A stretch of 64,000 nt of DNA, taken from contig NZ_CP071501.1 of assembly GCF_017354985.1 (NCBI RefSeq), positions 577,501 through 641,500 of the forward strand, given 5' to 3'. A model generated the notes under the pieces. That model made no database searches and was not told the origin of the DNA. It was given only the letters and a program-made list of their open reading frames with translations. Position 1 is the stretch's first letter; each line of letters opens with the position of its first letter. Both the position numbers and the translations under genes were made by a program. This document shows positions 8,701 through 18,206 of this stretch, in pieces. The stretch is from Shewanella cyperi. GTDB taxonomy: Bacteria > Pseudomonadota > Gammaproteobacteria > Enterobacterales > Shewanellaceae.

Positions 8701-10307
8701 TGAAGGAAAACGACAAGCTGGTGTGTCTGGGTGGTAACACCTCCGACGAATCTTACCTGAACGCTTACTCAGTGCTGAAAGTGGCCGAGTACGAGCAGGT
8801 TGACGCACTGCACCCTGGTATCGGCTTCCTGTCCGAAAGCCCACAGTTTGCGGCCCTGTGTGTGAACAACGGTGTGAACTTTGTGGGTCCGAGTGTGCAC
8901 TCCATGACCACCATGGGTAACAAGTCCAACGCCATCAAGACCTCCCAGGCCCAGAACGTGCCTGTGGTACCCGGTTCTCACGGCATTCTGTCCAACGCCG
9001 AGCAGGCGGTGAACGTGGCCAGTGAAATCGGTTATCCGGTACTGCTCAAGGCGGTACAGGGCGGTGGTGGTAAGGGTATCCAGGTGGTGAGGCGCCCCGA
9101 GGATATGATCCCGCTGTTTATGAAGACCTCCACCGAAGCGGCTGCCGCGTTCGGTAATGGCGACCTGTACCTGGAAAAATATGTGACTTCACTGCGTCAC
9201 ATCGAAGTTCAGTTGCTGCGTGACAAGTTCGGTAACACCAAGGTACTGGGTCTGCGTGACTGTTCGGTACAACGTAACAACCAGAAGGTGATCGAAGAGT
9301 CAGGTTCCACCATGCTGCCGCCTGAACTGAAGCAGCAGGTGCTGGATTACACCCGTGCCCTCGGTGATGCCGTGGATTACATGGGCGCAGGTACTGTGGA
9401 ATTCATCTACAACCTGGATGCCAACGAAGTGTACTTCATGGAGATGAACACCCGTCTGCAGGTGGAACACCCAGTGACCGAGGCCACCTCAGGTATCGAC
9501 ATAGTTTCTGCCCAATTCGACATCGCTGCCGGTCGCTCCATCGAGAAGCTGGAACCGAAAGAAATTGGCTACGCCATGGAAGTGCGCGTGACCGCCGAGA
9601 AGGCCGCGCTCGACAGCAATGGTGTACTGCAACTGGTACCGAACCCAGGCAAGATCACCGAGTGTGTACTGCCTGAGCGCGACTATGTGGAAATCATCTC
9701 CATCGCTGCCGAAGGCAAAGAAGTGTCGCCTTACTACGACAGTCTGATTGCCCAGATCATTGTTCGTGGTGAAAACCGTGAAGACGTGGTCGCCAAGCTC
9801 TATGACTACCTCGACAGCGTAGTGATCAAGGGTATTGCCACCAACATTCCATTGCTGAAGCGTATCCTCAAGGATGCCACCTTCAACGAAGGCGTGTATG
9901 ACACCAACTACCTGCCACGCCTGTTGGCCGAGCTGGATATCCCTGCGCTGATTGCCGAGATGGAAGCTGCCGCCGAGACCCAGGGTGTAGACACCGAATC
10001 TCTGCGTGTGGGTGAGTCCAACGAACTCAAGGTGTTGGCACAGGGCGCAGGTATCTTCTATACCTCTCCCGCTCCCGGCGAAGCCGACTTCGTCAAGGAA
10101 GGCGATGTAGTGACAGTGGATCAAACCCTGGCTCTGACCGAAGCCATGAAGATGTTCTCCCAGGTGACACTGGCCGGCTTCAACCGCAAGGGTGCAGTGC
10201 TCTATCCGGAAGATCAGAAATACCGCATTGAGCGTATCCTCAACACCAATGGTCAACAGGTGTCTCAAGGGGATCTGCTGTTCGTGGTATCGCCCGTCGA
10301 AGCCTGA
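5754..10307 (+). CDS. Single-chain biotin-dependent carboxylase (CT-CT-BC-BCCP), probable acetyl-CoA carboxylase
   Basis: 1517 residues holding all parts of a biotin carboxylase in one chain. Order: a first carboxyltransferase/crotonase-like domain (about 60-320; IGAGYSGGAIPLAAANI and an IDGIID segment), a helical middle region, a second carboxyltransferase domain (about 700-920; GDCTGGAQASF), a biotin carboxylase ATP-grasp domain (about 940-1300; KAVQGGGGKGIQVV near 1099, then EMNTRLQVEHPVTEATSG) and a C-terminal biotinyl domain with EAMKMF, biotin lysine about K1466. The separate Acc subunits of E. coli are here fused, with the carboxyltransferases first. ATG at 5754 follows AGAGGA; a longer reading from TTG 5688 is possible but less likely. 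A strong terminator follows. Acetyl-CoA is the likely substrate but propionyl or another acyl-CoA cannot be excluded. Confidence 0.9.
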   Translation: MTSKKQPVTTTQAQTPDPLFLQAEHLAKDFSLFPKHSKQSLSDEIKGLLDDDAIQANLKTLAKLDVDGYVAKVIQPTQDKNRPGAKRIIADLKGKVITETHMGSFYSAEVDLSFGSRNRRIGFIAQERTTANGAWMPEHHLAACKAIRHFAELSMPIVYLIDTPGADAGEIANSNNQAHSISKAIAESANVDVPTVGIVIGAGYSGGAIPLAAANILLSLRDGIFNTIQPQGLQSIARKYNLSWQECAKSVGVSPEELYTAGCIDGIIDFSPSDRDERQHNLRRAIISSIEAVERAAVKFVKESEDLREHYDRSLHRFLNPSPNIKALDTTANMAVASSPTMHLNLFGSAYRYLRYLTLRSRIHSISQEQYGRLSKVSVPEGDLLERIQKEQEKVFQSWLSAPDKVVYDEELSKLWNNFVAKRADIATERNMLTRLILGEPKENYKKARKALMFNIVWSLFHRWKANAANNFKGLIHYLETLPAEVTQADWPELNNLTVLDVVVNHELREDFIWQCYNILIFNALYDNVVGSLASIAKEAMMSKSLSRASVDSLLHKAIDRALSTQDIANDKSKFYKWLKYFMSQSNRAELLTKTEQWKSVGFPQLNDSLFVILTYFFERLLPEYFDSEEDNGKYTGTINPVRIGRRKDFWNRLTMGYQDLLIQKVLRDEKKAGKMTWENVINRFFKHFEEINGDKMSANLLNFPGFRLSIEDAIDKGIRPCGLITGVADFEHQGSSLKVGLAVSNTAFQAGAFDMASAEKFSALLIECAKRKLPVICFISSGGMQTKEGAAALFSMAVVNDRITRFIRDNELPVLMFGFGDCTGGAQASFVTHPLVQTYYLSGTNMPFAGQMVVPAYLPSTSTLSNYLSKVPGAMNGLVYNPFSDTLDGQLASIDPLMPMPATRIEDVITNALSTLVPDTQVEDEEIRQDDPRALMKPIDKVLVHARGCTAVKLIRKAHDNNINVVLVASDPDMTAVPADMLKENDKLVCLGGNTSDESYLNAYSVLKVAEYEQVDALHPGIGFLSESPQFAALCVNNGVNFVGPSVHSMTTMGNKSNAIKTSQAQNVPVVPGSHGILSNAEQAVNVASEIGYPVLLKAVQGGGGKGIQVVRRPEDMIPLFMKTSTEAAAAFGNGDLYLEKYVTSLRHIEVQLLRDKFGNTKVLGLRDCSVQRNNQKVIEESGSTMLPPELKQQVLDYTRALGDAVDYMGAGTVEFIYNLDANEVYFMEMNTRLQVEHPVTEATSGIDIVSAQFDIAAGRSIEKLEPKEIGYAMEVRVTAEKAALDSNGVLQLVPNPGKITECVLPERDYVEIISIAAEGKEVSPYYDSLIAQIIVRGENREDVVAKLYDYLDSVVIKGIATNIPLLKRILKDATFNEGVYDTNYLPRLLAELDIPALIAEMEAAAETQGVDTESLRVGESNELKVLAQGAGIFYTSPAPGEADFVKEGDVVTVDQTLALTEAMKMFSQVTLAGFNRKGAVLYPEDQKYRIERILNTNGQQVSQGDLLFVVSPVEA

Positions 10308-10330
10308 GCCCAAAAGGCTAATTGATTGAA

Positions 10331-10359
10331 AATACCCGCCATTTGGCGGGTATTTTTTT
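10331..10359 (+). terminator. Intrinsic terminator after the carboxylase gene
   Basis: AATACCCGCC / GGCGGGTATT stem with a 4-nt loop and a T-run, starting 24 bp after the stop codon. Confidence 0.95.
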
Positions 10360-10444
10360 AGCGGGAGGGCAGTGGCTGACTGCGTTGGCGCTGAAAGTGC
10401 GCTACGCTCAGACTGGAGAACTCTGGCGGAGGATTAAAACGAAT

Positions 10445-11848
10445 ATGGTTTGGCGCGGCAAACTGATGGCCTGTGTTTTGTTATTTGTCCCTGTCATGGC
10501 CATGGGGGCCCAGCCCCGGCATATACGTGTCTGTGTCGATCCGGATTGGCTCCCTTTTGAGGCCCTGCATGAAGGCCGTCATATAGGAATTTCATCGGAC
10601 TACTTGCGTTATGTGGCTGATTATCTGGGGTTCAGCATTGAGCTTATCCCTACCAGCAGTTGGCAGGACACCCTGGAGCTGCTCAAGCGGGGCGGCTGTC
10701 AACTCAGCCCCATGCTGAACAAAACCCGCGAGCGCAATGCTTACCTCAGATTCAGTGATGTTTATTTCCGCTCACCCAATGTGCTGGTATCCACCAAGGA
10801 GCAGCCTTTTTTGCAGAGTTTTGAGCAAATTGGCGATCGCTCGGTGGCGGTGCCGAGGGGCTATCGGCTGCAGGAATACGTTAAATCCTATTATCCCAGG
10901 GTGAGGTTGCGCCTGGTCTCCAGCGAGCGCGAAGGCTTGGCTGCGGTGGCCACAGGCAAGGCCGATCTCTATGTCGGCGCCATGTTTTCGGTGAATGCCC
11001 AGATCCAGGATAGCGGTCTTTCAAATCTCAAGATCGCCGGTTGGGGTGGGCCCGAGGATGAATTGCGGATGGCGGTGATCCCCGAGCTGGAGCCCATGCT
11101 CAAGGATATCAATGCCGCGCTTGCCAATATCAGCGATCAGCAGCGCCTCGCCTTTTACCAGAAGTGGAACAATATTCAGGTCATAGATGAGACCGACTAC
11201 GACCTGCTCTACTGGGGGTTGGGCTTGGCCTTTCTGAGCAGTCTGTTACTGTTTATGCGCAATCAGATTATCAGCCGCTACAACAGTGAATTGATGTTGA
11301 AAAACCAACAGTTGGAGCAGATGCGTGAGGACTTGCAGGCTTCCAACCGTGAGCTGGCCTTCCTTTCCTGGCACGACCCCCTGACGCGGCTGTACAACCG
11401 CCACTATGTTAATCAGTGGGTTGATGACAACCCCGCCACCCTGGCCGGACGGCACTATCCCATTTGTCTGATGATCATTGACGTGGACTTTTTCAAAGAG
11501 ATCAATGATGAACATGGACACAACACAGGAGATCAGGTTCTGGTGGAACTGGCAAGCGTGTTGCAGTCGCAATTGCAGCAGGACGATATTCTTGCCCGTT
11601 GGGGAGGTGAAGAATTTGTCATAGTGTGCCAGCGCTGCTCACCGGAGCAGGGGGTTACCCGGGCCGAAGCCTTGCTTGCCGCGGTAACCGCCAAACGATT
11701 TTGCAAAGGTATATCCCTGGGTTGCAGTGTGGGACTGGCGGTACTGCGACCGGATGAATCCATGCTGTCGTGCCTGGAACGAGCCGACAAAGCCCTGTAT
11801 CAGGCCAAGTCCGAGGGGCGCCATCGCGCCATAATGGCCCTGGATTAA
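10445..11848 (+). CDS. Diguanylate cyclase with periplasmic solute-binding-type sensor
   Basis: 467 residues. Signal/anchor at 1-20 (ending VMAMGA), a bacterial extracellular solute-binding (family 3) domain at about 25-250 (HIRVCVDPDWLPFE is the typical opening), a membrane helix (LLYWGLGLAFLSSLLLFM, about 258-276), a short coiled linker and a C-terminal GGDEF domain with RWGGEEF at 385-391. It should make cyclic di-GMP in response to a small periplasmic ligand. The inhibitory RxxD site is absent (QQDD at that place), so product feedback is not expected. Start ATG 10445 follows GGAGG at about 12 nt; the reading frame opens further upstream, through the terminator, which argues against a longer start. 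Confidence 0.92.
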   Translation: MVWRGKLMACVLLFVPVMAMGAQPRHIRVCVDPDWLPFEALHEGRHIGISSDYLRYVADYLGFSIELIPTSSWQDTLELLKRGGCQLSPMLNKTRERNAYLRFSDVYFRSPNVLVSTKEQPFLQSFEQIGDRSVAVPRGYRLQEYVKSYYPRVRLRLVSSEREGLAAVATGKADLYVGAMFSVNAQIQDSGLSNLKIAGWGGPEDELRMAVIPELEPMLKDINAALANISDQQRLAFYQKWNNIQVIDETDYDLLYWGLGLAFLSSLLLFMRNQIISRYNSELMLKNQQLEQMREDLQASNRELAFLSWHDPLTRLYNRHYVNQWVDDNPATLAGRHYPICLMIIDVDFFKEINDEHGHNTGDQVLVELASVLQSQLQQDDILARWGGEEFVIVCQRCSPEQGVTRAEALLAAVTAKRFCKGISLGCSVGLAVLRPDESMLSCLERADKALYQAKSEGRHRAIMALD

Positions 11849-12117
11849 GGCCCGTCATCTTGCCTTGCCTGTCTGATTTCTAAACAGTTTGTCATCAGGC
11901 CGTTTGACTCAAGAGGTCAGGTCTTTAGTGTGTGATTTTTAATCGTTTTATTCCTTAAGCCTTTAGGGCTAAGCACTTTGGCTGCTAAAAAGTGGCGAAG
12001 CTGTTTGCGCCGCGAAGGGTTCCCATTTACAATATGCGCCTTAAATCCTGATGTGTGGTCTGCTGCTTTTTGTGGCATACTCCGTCTACTTTCTAAACTA
12101 AGCAAAAAAGTTGAATC
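11849..12117. other. Intergenic region upstream of the EF-G paralogue
   Basis: 269 bp. No convincing small gene or RNA. It must hold the promoter of the EF-G gene; AT-rich near 11930-12000, but I cannot place -35/-10 elements with confidence. Confidence 0.4.
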
Positions 12118-14208
12118 ATGACCGACTTATCAAAATACAGAAACATTGGTATTTTCGCTCACGTTGACGCGGGTAAAACCACGACCACAGAGCGTATCCT
12201 CAAGCTGACCGGTAAAATCCACAGACTGGGCGAAGTGCATGACGGCGCCTCTACCATGGACTTCATGGAGCAGGAAGCAGAGCGTGGTATTACCATTCAG
12301 TCCGCTGCTACTACCTGTTTCTGGAAAGATCACCGTTTCAACGTTATCGATACACCCGGCCACGTTGACTTCACCGTTGAAGTTTACCGTTCTCTGAAAG
12401 TACTGGACGGCGGTGTTGGTGTATTCTGCGGCAGCGGCGGTGTAGAACCACAATCAGAAACCAACTGGCGTTATGCCAACGATTCCGAAGTTGCCCGTAT
12501 CATCTTCGTGAACAAGCTGGACCGTATCGGTGCTGACTTCCTGCGCGTTGTTGCCCAGGTTAAGAAAGTACTGGGTGCCAATCCTCTGGTTATGACCCTG
12601 CCAATCGGTCGTGAAGACGAGTTCGTGGGTGTAGTTGACGTTCTGAACCGTCAAGCCTACGTATGGGATGACACTGGTCTGCCAGAAAACTACGAAATCA
12701 AAGAAATCCCTGCCGACATGGTCGACCAGGTTGAAGAATACCGTGAAATGCTGGTTGAAACTGCCGTTGAGCAGGACGACGACCTGATGGAAGCTTACAT
12801 GGAAGGTAACGAGCCTTCTATCGAAGACCTGAAGCGTTGTATCCGTAAGGGTACCATCAACCTGTCTTTCTTCCCCACCTTCTGCGGCAGCGCGTTCAAG
12901 AACAAAGGTATGCAGCTGGTACTGGATGCAGTAGTTGACTACCTGCCTTCTCCTACCGAAGTTGATCCTCAGCCTCTGACCAATCCAGAGACTGGTGAAG
13001 AGACCGGTGAAGTAGCTACCGTTTCTGTAGACGAGCCTTTCCGCGCTCTGGCGTTCAAGATCATGGATGACCGTTTCGGTGCCCTGACCTTTATCCGTAT
13101 CTACTCTGGTAAGCTGAAGAAGGGTGACACCATCCTGAACTCTGCTACCGGTAAGACCGAGCGTATCGGCCGTATGGTGGAAATGCACGCCAACGATCGT
13201 AAAGAGATCGAATCTGCCCAAGCCGGTGACATCATCGCCATCGTGGGTATGAAGAACGTTCAAACCGGTCACACCCTGTGTGATCCTAAGAGCGAATGTA
13301 CTCTGGAACCCATGATCTTCCCAACGCCAGTAATCTCCATCGCCGTGACTCCTAAGGACAAGGGCGCTTCCGAGAAGCTGGGTGTTGCTCTGGGTAAGAT
13401 GGTTGCTGAAGATCCATCATTCCAGGTTGAAACCGACCAGGAAACCGGTGACACCATCCTCAAGGGTATGGGTGAACTGCACTTGGACATCAAGGTAGAC
13501 ATCCTGAAACGTACTCACGGTGTGGATCTGACTGTAGGTGCTCCTCAGGTGGCCTACCGTGAAACCATCACTCAAGCAGTTGAAGATGGTTACACTCACA
13601 AGAAGCAATCAGGTGGTTCTGGTCAGTTCGGTAAGATCGACTACCGCATCCGTCCAGGCGAGCCAGGTTCTGGCTTCAAGTTCGTTTCTACCGTTGTGGG
13701 TGGTAACGTTCCTAAGGAATTCTGGCCAGCTATCGAGAAAGGCTTTGCTGGTATGATGGGTGAAGGTCCTCTGGCCGGTTTCCCTGTGCTGGACGTTGAA
13801 GTTGAACTGTTCGATGGTTCTTACCACGCAGTTGACTCATCAGCCATCGCCTTCGAAATCGCCGCCAAAGGTGCATTCCGTCAGTCCATGCCTAAGGCCA
13901 AGCCACAGCTGCTGGAGCCTATCATGAAGGTTGACGTGTTCACTCCAGACGATCACGTAGGTGACGTTATCGGTGACCTGAACCGTCGTCGCGGCATGAT
14001 CAAAGATCAGGAAGCTGGTCTGACTGGCGTACGCGTTAAGGCAGACGTACCGCTGGCCGAAATGTTCGGTTACATCGGTCATCTGCGTACCATGACCTCT
14101 GGTCGCGGTCAGTTCTCCATGGAATTCTCTCACTACAGCCCATGTCCAACCAACGTGGCAGATACTGTAATTGCTGAGACCAAGGCCAAAAACGCCGCCA
14201 AGAAGTAA
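12118..14208 (+). CDS. Elongation factor G paralogue (EF-G type 2)
   Basis: 696-residue translational GTPase with full EF-G domain order. P-loop AHVDAGKTT at 14-22, DTPGH and NKLDR (132-136) motifs are intact, so GTP binding and hydrolysis are expected. It stands alone, away from any rpsL-rpsG-tuf genes, and reads as the second EF-G that many gammaproteobacteria carry next to the housekeeping FusA. The role could be general translocation, ribosome recycling with RRF, or growth under particular conditions; sequence does not say. Bracketed by its own upstream region and a strong terminator at 14223-14250, so monocistronic. Third-position and codon usage look strongly biased (highly expressed type). 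Confidence 0.9.
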   Translation: MTDLSKYRNIGIFAHVDAGKTTTTERILKLTGKIHRLGEVHDGASTMDFMEQEAERGITIQSAATTCFWKDHRFNVIDTPGHVDFTVEVYRSLKVLDGGVGVFCGSGGVEPQSETNWRYANDSEVARIIFVNKLDRIGADFLRVVAQVKKVLGANPLVMTLPIGREDEFVGVVDVLNRQAYVWDDTGLPENYEIKEIPADMVDQVEEYREMLVETAVEQDDDLMEAYMEGNEPSIEDLKRCIRKGTINLSFFPTFCGSAFKNKGMQLVLDAVVDYLPSPTEVDPQPLTNPETGEETGEVATVSVDEPFRALAFKIMDDRFGALTFIRIYSGKLKKGDTILNSATGKTERIGRMVEMHANDRKEIESAQAGDIIAIVGMKNVQTGHTLCDPKSECTLEPMIFPTPVISIAVTPKDKGASEKLGVALGKMVAEDPSFQVETDQETGDTILKGMGELHLDIKVDILKRTHGVDLTVGAPQVAYRETITQAVEDGYTHKKQSGGSGQFGKIDYRIRPGEPGSGFKFVSTVVGGNVPKEFWPAIEKGFAGMMGEGPLAGFPVLDVEVELFDGSYHAVDSSAIAFEIAAKGAFRQSMPKAKPQLLEPIMKVDVFTPDDHVGDVIGDLNRRRGMIKDQEAGLTGVRVKADVPLAEMFGYIGHLRTMTSGRGQFSMEFSHYSPCPTNVADTVIAETKAKNAAKK

Positions 14209-14222
14209 TTGAACTTCTAATG

Positions 14223-14250
14223 AAAAACCCGCCTTATGGCGGGTTTTTTT
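14223..14250 (+). terminator. Intrinsic terminator after the EF-G paralogue
   Basis: AAAAACCCGCC / GGCGGGTTTTT hairpin with a 4-nt loop and seven Ts, 14 bp after the stop codon. Confidence 0.95.
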
Positions 14251-14363
14251 ATGTCTGTGATCTGGCGGTATATGCGTCTCTCTGGCACAGCCTTGGGTCA
14301 TCACCCATACTTGCTTGGCTGTCTGGGTACGGTGAACGTACATAAAGAGATAGGGATTTTTCT

Positions 14364-15614
14364 ATGAAACAACACGCCCCTTGGACAATCTTGATGGCTG
14401 TCATTCTGGGATACCTGCTTCTGGCCGCTGCCTGTTTTGTGACTATTCCATCCCGGTTGCTGGCACTGGCATTGATCTCTGGATTCGGCTTGTTGGGGCT
14501 GGGGCTTTTTCTCGGCGTTCGTGCCCGGTTACGCTTTTACCTGGCTGATCTCTATCGTCAGCTGGAGAGCCGTGATGACAAGGTAGATTTGAGTCGCCGA
14601 TTGGAGTTGTATGAGGGCAGCCTGGTATGTGAGATGCAGAAAAGCATTAATGCCCATCTGGGGCGCTGTGACAGGCAATTACTTTCCCTATCCGAATCCT
14701 TTGGCCGCCTGCAGCCAATCTCTGCGGATTTATCAGAATCTTATGCAAACATGACCCAGAAGGCGAGCCTGCAGGCCAGTGTCAGTGCCGGCATAGATGA
14801 CGATATGCAAAGGGTTTGGCAAGCCAGTAATGAGGTCAGTGATCTCACGGATAACATAGTCAAGGCGTCGGCCCACAGTGAGCAGCGAGCCGTCGTTGGT
14901 ATGGCGGTCACCGCTGAGGCGGTCAAGACAATTCATCATTTGGCTGGCAAAATGGATGCTGCCTATAAGGAGGTGGAGGCCCTGACACTGAGCAGTAGCA
15001 AGATAGGTTCGATTCTTGAGGTCATTACCACTATTTCGGAGCAAACCAATTTGCTGGCGCTTAATGCCGCAATTGAGGCTGCGAGGGCGGGGGAACAGGG
15101 AAGGGGCTTTGCCGTGGTGGCCGATGAGGTGCGCTCCCTTGCCAGTCGTACCCAGGCATCTACCCATGAGGTGCGGGCCATTACCGAAGCAATTCAACGC
15201 TCAGTGGAGGTGCTTTCCGCTCATATACAGCAGACCCACGGGCAGCTGGATAATTCGGTTAAGCAAATTGAAAGTGCCAATCAGGAGCTGGAAGAGATCA
15301 ACCGCGCTGTCGCTGAAACCAACAGTGCGGTGGCTCAGATCTCCAACTCTATCCGCATTCAATCCGAAGCCGTGGTGCACGTCAAGGATGCCATGGAAGG
15401 TCTGCAGCAGTTGAACCGGGATGCTCTCAACAATTCACAAATGCATACGGTTTCGGCAGACGATCTGCAAAAGCTGGCCGATACCTTGTATCAAAAGTTG
15501 GATGTGTTTGTACTCAGCAAATCGGCGCTACCGGACAAGCTCAAGCGCCGTCAGCAGGTGCGCTTGAAATCCGGTGTAATACCCGAGCCTGTCGGCGGTG
15601 TGGAACTGTTCTGA
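14364..15614 (+). CDS. Methyl-accepting chemotaxis protein without periplasmic domain
   Basis: 416 residues. Two adjacent membrane helices occupy about 5-50 with no periplasmic ligand domain between them. The rest is cytoplasmic coiled coil with the chemoreceptor hairpin tip ([20 protein letters not shown], about 227-246, followed by [15 protein letters not shown]). No HAMP domain is obvious. It likely senses a cytoplasmic or membrane-borne cue such as redox or energy state and signals through CheW/CheA. Preceded by the EF-G terminator; convergent with the membrane gene at 15622. Confidence 0.92.
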   Translation: MKQHAPWTILMAVILGYLLLAAACFVTIPSRLLALALISGFGLLGLGLFLGVRARLRFYLADLYRQLESRDDKVDLSRRLELYEGSLVCEMQKSINAHLGRCDRQLLSLSESFGRLQPISADLSESYANMTQKASLQASVSAGIDDDMQRVWQASNEVSDLTDNIVKASAHSEQRAVVGMAVTAEAVKTIHHLAGKMDAAYKEVEALTLSSSKIGSILEVITTISEQTNLLALNAAIEAARAGEQGRGFAVVADEVRSLASRTQASTHEVRAITEAIQRSVEVLSAHIQQTHGQLDNSVKQIESANQELEEINRAVAETNSAVAQISNSIRIQSEAVVHVKDAMEGLQQLNRDALNNSQMHTVSADDLQKLADTLYQKLDVFVLSKSALPDKLKRRQQVRLKSGVIPEPVGGVELF

Positions 15615-15621
15615 GACCCTC

Positions 15622-16389
15622 TCAATGGCGCTTTTGTTGCCACCAGATGTAACCACCGCTGACACTGATGAGCACAAAGACAAACGCGAGAAAGTCCCAC
15701 AGCCACTTGGCCAACTGACCGAATAAACGACCGCTGTGCAGATCCAGCAAGACCCTTTCCCAATTGAGACTGGCAGAGCGGGCCTGCAACTGCAGTGCCG
15801 TATCTGCTTGTGCCACAGCTTGAATCCATTCCGGAGCCTTGAAGGGCATGGCCCGGGTCCATTCGATCAATTGCGAATCGCTTTGGTACATGCCATCGGC
15901 AGCCTGCAGCCAGATTTCATCGGGCCCCATTACCGCCAGATTTGCGAGCGCTTTCGGCAGGCCGGTACTGGTGTCCTGCACTTCCTGCAGTTGCCCTTGG
16001 CCGTCAAGCAGATACAGGTTGTCGCTGTCTATGGCCAGAATAAATCCTTCGGTCCTCGCCGCCGCCAACAAGGGACCCTTGGCTTCCAATATCTGACGTT
16101 CTCCAAGCCACAGCAGGTTATCTGTTGCACCGAGCACGTCCGGTGCGGTTTCAAACAGCAGAACCTGGTTTGGTGGTTGAATGCCGTACCAGTCCAGCAA
16201 CCAGTTGAGGGTCACCCGACTTTGGGGCAGGTGCCAATCATCGGCATGGTTGATGGCCACGCCTGTGAGGGCCAGAAGCACTAAAAACAGGGCGCCGACC
16301 AGACCCAGGCGCCTGTGCCAGGGCCTCAGGTGACGTTTGAAGGCCAGCGACAGGGGCGAGCGTTTGCCTGAATGTAACTTTTTGCTCAT
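15622..16389 (-). CDS. PepSY-associated TM-helix membrane protein
   Basis: 255 residues with one membrane helix near the N-terminus (about 27-47, RRLGLVGALFLVLLALTGVAINH, His-bearing end) and another near the C-terminus (about 228-250, followed by SGGYIWWQQKRH). The periplasmic part between them looks like a beta-rich domain. This two-helix pattern with conserved HRRLG and GG-x-x-WW ends is that of PepSY-TM proteins, which pass electrons from the quinone pool or NADPH to periplasmic flavoproteins. It overlaps the FMN-binding gene by 4 bp (ATGA), so the two are translationally coupled and probably work as a pair. Confidence 0.78.
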   Translation of the reverse strand: MSKKLHSGKRSPLSLAFKRHLRPWHRRLGLVGALFLVLLALTGVAINHADDWHLPQSRVTLNWLLDWYGIQPPNQVLLFETAPDVLGATDNLLWLGERQILEAKGPLLAAARTEGFILAIDSDNLYLLDGQGQLQEVQDTSTGLPKALANLAVMGPDEIWLQAADGMYQSDSQLIEWTRAMPFKAPEWIQAVAQADTALQLQARSASLNWERVLLDLHSGRLFGQLAKWLWDFLAFVFVLISVSGGYIWWQQKRH

Positions 16390-16913
16390 TGGGAGACTTG
16401 GGCTTCCTGAGGTTGCAGTGCAGCATCCAGGTACAGGGCAATGCGTGACAGCTTGGTCAGGGCCCGCACCGACAGGGTTGCCCCCGTGATACCGTCAATG
16501 GTTTTGTCCAATTGCAGATTGTCGGTCAGTGTCGCTGATTTGAATTGATCGGTAAAGAAGTCATGGCGTACTTCGTCACCGCGGCTCTCCCGGTACACCA
16601 GCACCTTGGTGCGCACTATGTGGCCTTGGTCCACATGGATGCCGACTGTGATGGGGGATTCTTTGCCAATTTCTTCCAATATCCATACGCTTTGAGATGG
16701 CTTGGCCCAGTAGCGTACCCTGAATTTGTTGAATTTATGGGCGAGGATTTCTTCTATGTCGCTCTTCTGCTTATCACTGAGCCACAATACCTGGGCCTTG
16801 GGCAGTTCACCCAATGACTGGCGAATAAAGTCATCATTGCTCTGGTAGATTTCATCGGCCTGAGTGGAGACCATGAACAGCAGGGAAAGGAGCAGCAGTA
16901 GGGGCTTCATCAT
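16386..16913 (-). CDS. Periplasmic FMN-binding (flavinylated) protein
   Basis: 175 residues after choosing the ATG at 16913, which places a signal peptide (MMKPLLLLLSLLFMVSTQA) at the N-terminus; longer readings run through a hairpin. The C-terminal motif DGITGATLSV (about 140-149) is the S/T-G-A-T flavinylation site at which ApbE attaches FMN to a threonine (about T146). It should be an extracytoplasmic electron carrier. Its stop overlaps the PepSY-type gene, its likely electron donor, and it lies 60 bp downstream of a porin gene on the same strand behind a Fur-like box. Confidence 0.85.
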   Translation of the reverse strand: MMKPLLLLLSLLFMVSTQADEIYQSNDDFIRQSLGELPKAQVLWLSDKQKSDIEEILAHKFNKFRVRYWAKPSQSVWILEEIGKESPITVGIHVDQGHIVRTKVLVYRESRGDEVRHDFFTDQFKSATLTDNLQLDKTIDGITGATLSVRALTKLSRIALYLDAALQPQEAQVSQ

Positions 16914-16937
16914 AAAATTATCCGCTGGCAGAAAGTC

Positions 16938-16966
16938 AAAAAGGGGCCCGAGGCCCCTTTTATTTT
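16938..16966 (-). terminator. Hairpin between porin and FMN-binding genes
   Basis: GGGGCC-CGA-GGCCCC flanked by AAAAA/TTTTATTTT. In the minus direction it sits just past the porin stop and ends in CTTTTTGAC, so it may terminate part of the porin transcripts and reduce expression of the two downstream genes. Confidence 0.8.
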
Positions 16967-16973
16967 GCATGGC

Positions 16974-18134
16974 TTAGAACTGGTAGCCAACACCCAGGTT
17001 GAAGCCGTCTGAATCCAGGATGCCACCCTGATTTTCATAGTCGGCTTTCAGCACAACATTTTCGTGGATCCAGTAGTTCACACCCACGGAAGTGACCTTC
17101 TTCTTGCTGTCGGCACTGTTGCCGGCTTCGTTGTCCCACTCGTTGTAACGGGCGAACACACCGAACTGGTCGTTAATGCGGTATGAAGGCTCAACGTACC
17201 AACCCTTCTGCGTGTCACGACCTTTGGCCTTGGCTTCGGCGCCATCGATATCCCACTGGGCGTACAGACCTTTAACTGTGAAACCGCCGATGTTGTAGAT
17301 CACATGGGCTTCCAGCAGGGTGGCAGAGGCTTCTTCACCTACATCGGTATCACCTTGGGTGACATCGGCTTGGTATTGAACAGTGGCGGCCAGTTCCAGA
17401 CCTGGAATGGCGGTGTACTTCACACGGCCTGTGTAGGCCAGGGCTTCGGCACTGGCTTCAGACACTTTCTGACGGCCATCGCGCACTTTGAAGTTGTCTT
17501 CCACTTTCAGACCAGAGGTCACGGCCGCATCGAAGGCCAGACCAGGTGCTGCCTTGATATTCAGGGCCAGACCACCTTCCCACCAAGTGGCAGGGATGAT
17601 GTTTTTCTCAACAGGGTTACGCTCAACACCGTAGAAGGCTGGTGGCTCGTGGGTTTCGTTGATGATACCAACCGGTACCAGGAACAGACCGGCTTTACCA
17701 GTCAGGGCATCGCTGAAGTCATGCTCAACATAGGCCTGTTCCAGCTCAACTTCACCGGCATCATCTTCTTCGTGGGAAGCGATAACGTGCTCAACTTCCA
17801 GTTCGGAGAAGAAACGGGTCTTGCTGCTGAACTCATGGCCGAAGAACATCACGAAACGATGGAAATCGATCTCGGCATCACTGTCAGACATGTTGTTGTA
17901 GTGCAGTTCGCCGTAACCACCAATGGTAGTGGCGCTCTTGCCGTGGCCTTGTTCGGCGGCATCGGCGGTCTGTTCAACGCGCTTTTCGGTTTCTTCCAGA
18001 CGCTTTTCCAGATCCTTGAGCACTTTTTGCTGCTGTTCGATCACTTGGCGCAGTTCCTGAGTGTCGTCGGCGGCGATAGCGGCTTGGCTGGCAAACAGGC
18101 CCAGCATGGCGGTGGCGAGCAGAGTCTTTTTCAT
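16974..18134 (-). CDS. Outer-membrane porin, phosphate-selective-porin-like, with N-terminal coiled coil
   Basis: 386 residues. Signal peptide MKKTLLATAMLGLFASQAAIA, then a coiled-coil stretch (about 25-60, heptads such as VIEQQQKVLKDLEKRLEE), then a beta-rich barrel ending in the outer-membrane C-terminal signature GVGYQF. The substrate is not evident; the family includes anion and polyphosphate porins. Start ATG at 18134; the frame continues upstream but only this start gives a signal peptide. A Fur-box-like palindrome at 18207-18228 precedes it, suggesting iron-regulated expression together with the FMN/PepSY pair. Confidence 0.88.
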   Translation of the reverse strand: MKKTLLATAMLGLFASQAAIAADDTQELRQVIEQQQKVLKDLEKRLEETEKRVEQTADAAEQGHGKSATTIGGYGELHYNNMSDSDAEIDFHRFVMFFGHEFSSKTRFFSELEVEHVIASHEEDDAGEVELEQAYVEHDFSDALTGKAGLFLVPVGIINETHEPPAFYGVERNPVEKNIIPATWWEGGLALNIKAAPGLAFDAAVTSGLKVEDNFKVRDGRQKVSEASAEALAYTGRVKYTAIPGLELAATVQYQADVTQGDTDVGEEASATLLEAHVIYNIGGFTVKGLYAQWDIDGAEAKAKGRDTQKGWYVEPSYRINDQFGVFARYNEWDNEAGNSADSKKKVTSVGVNYWIHENVVLKADYENQGGILDSDGFNLGVGYQF

Positions 18135-18206
18135 TATTCCCATTCCCCGAAATGTAAGAAGTTGGATGCTTGTTTTGATGGCGGCTATTCTACTCACTGA
18201 TTTTTT

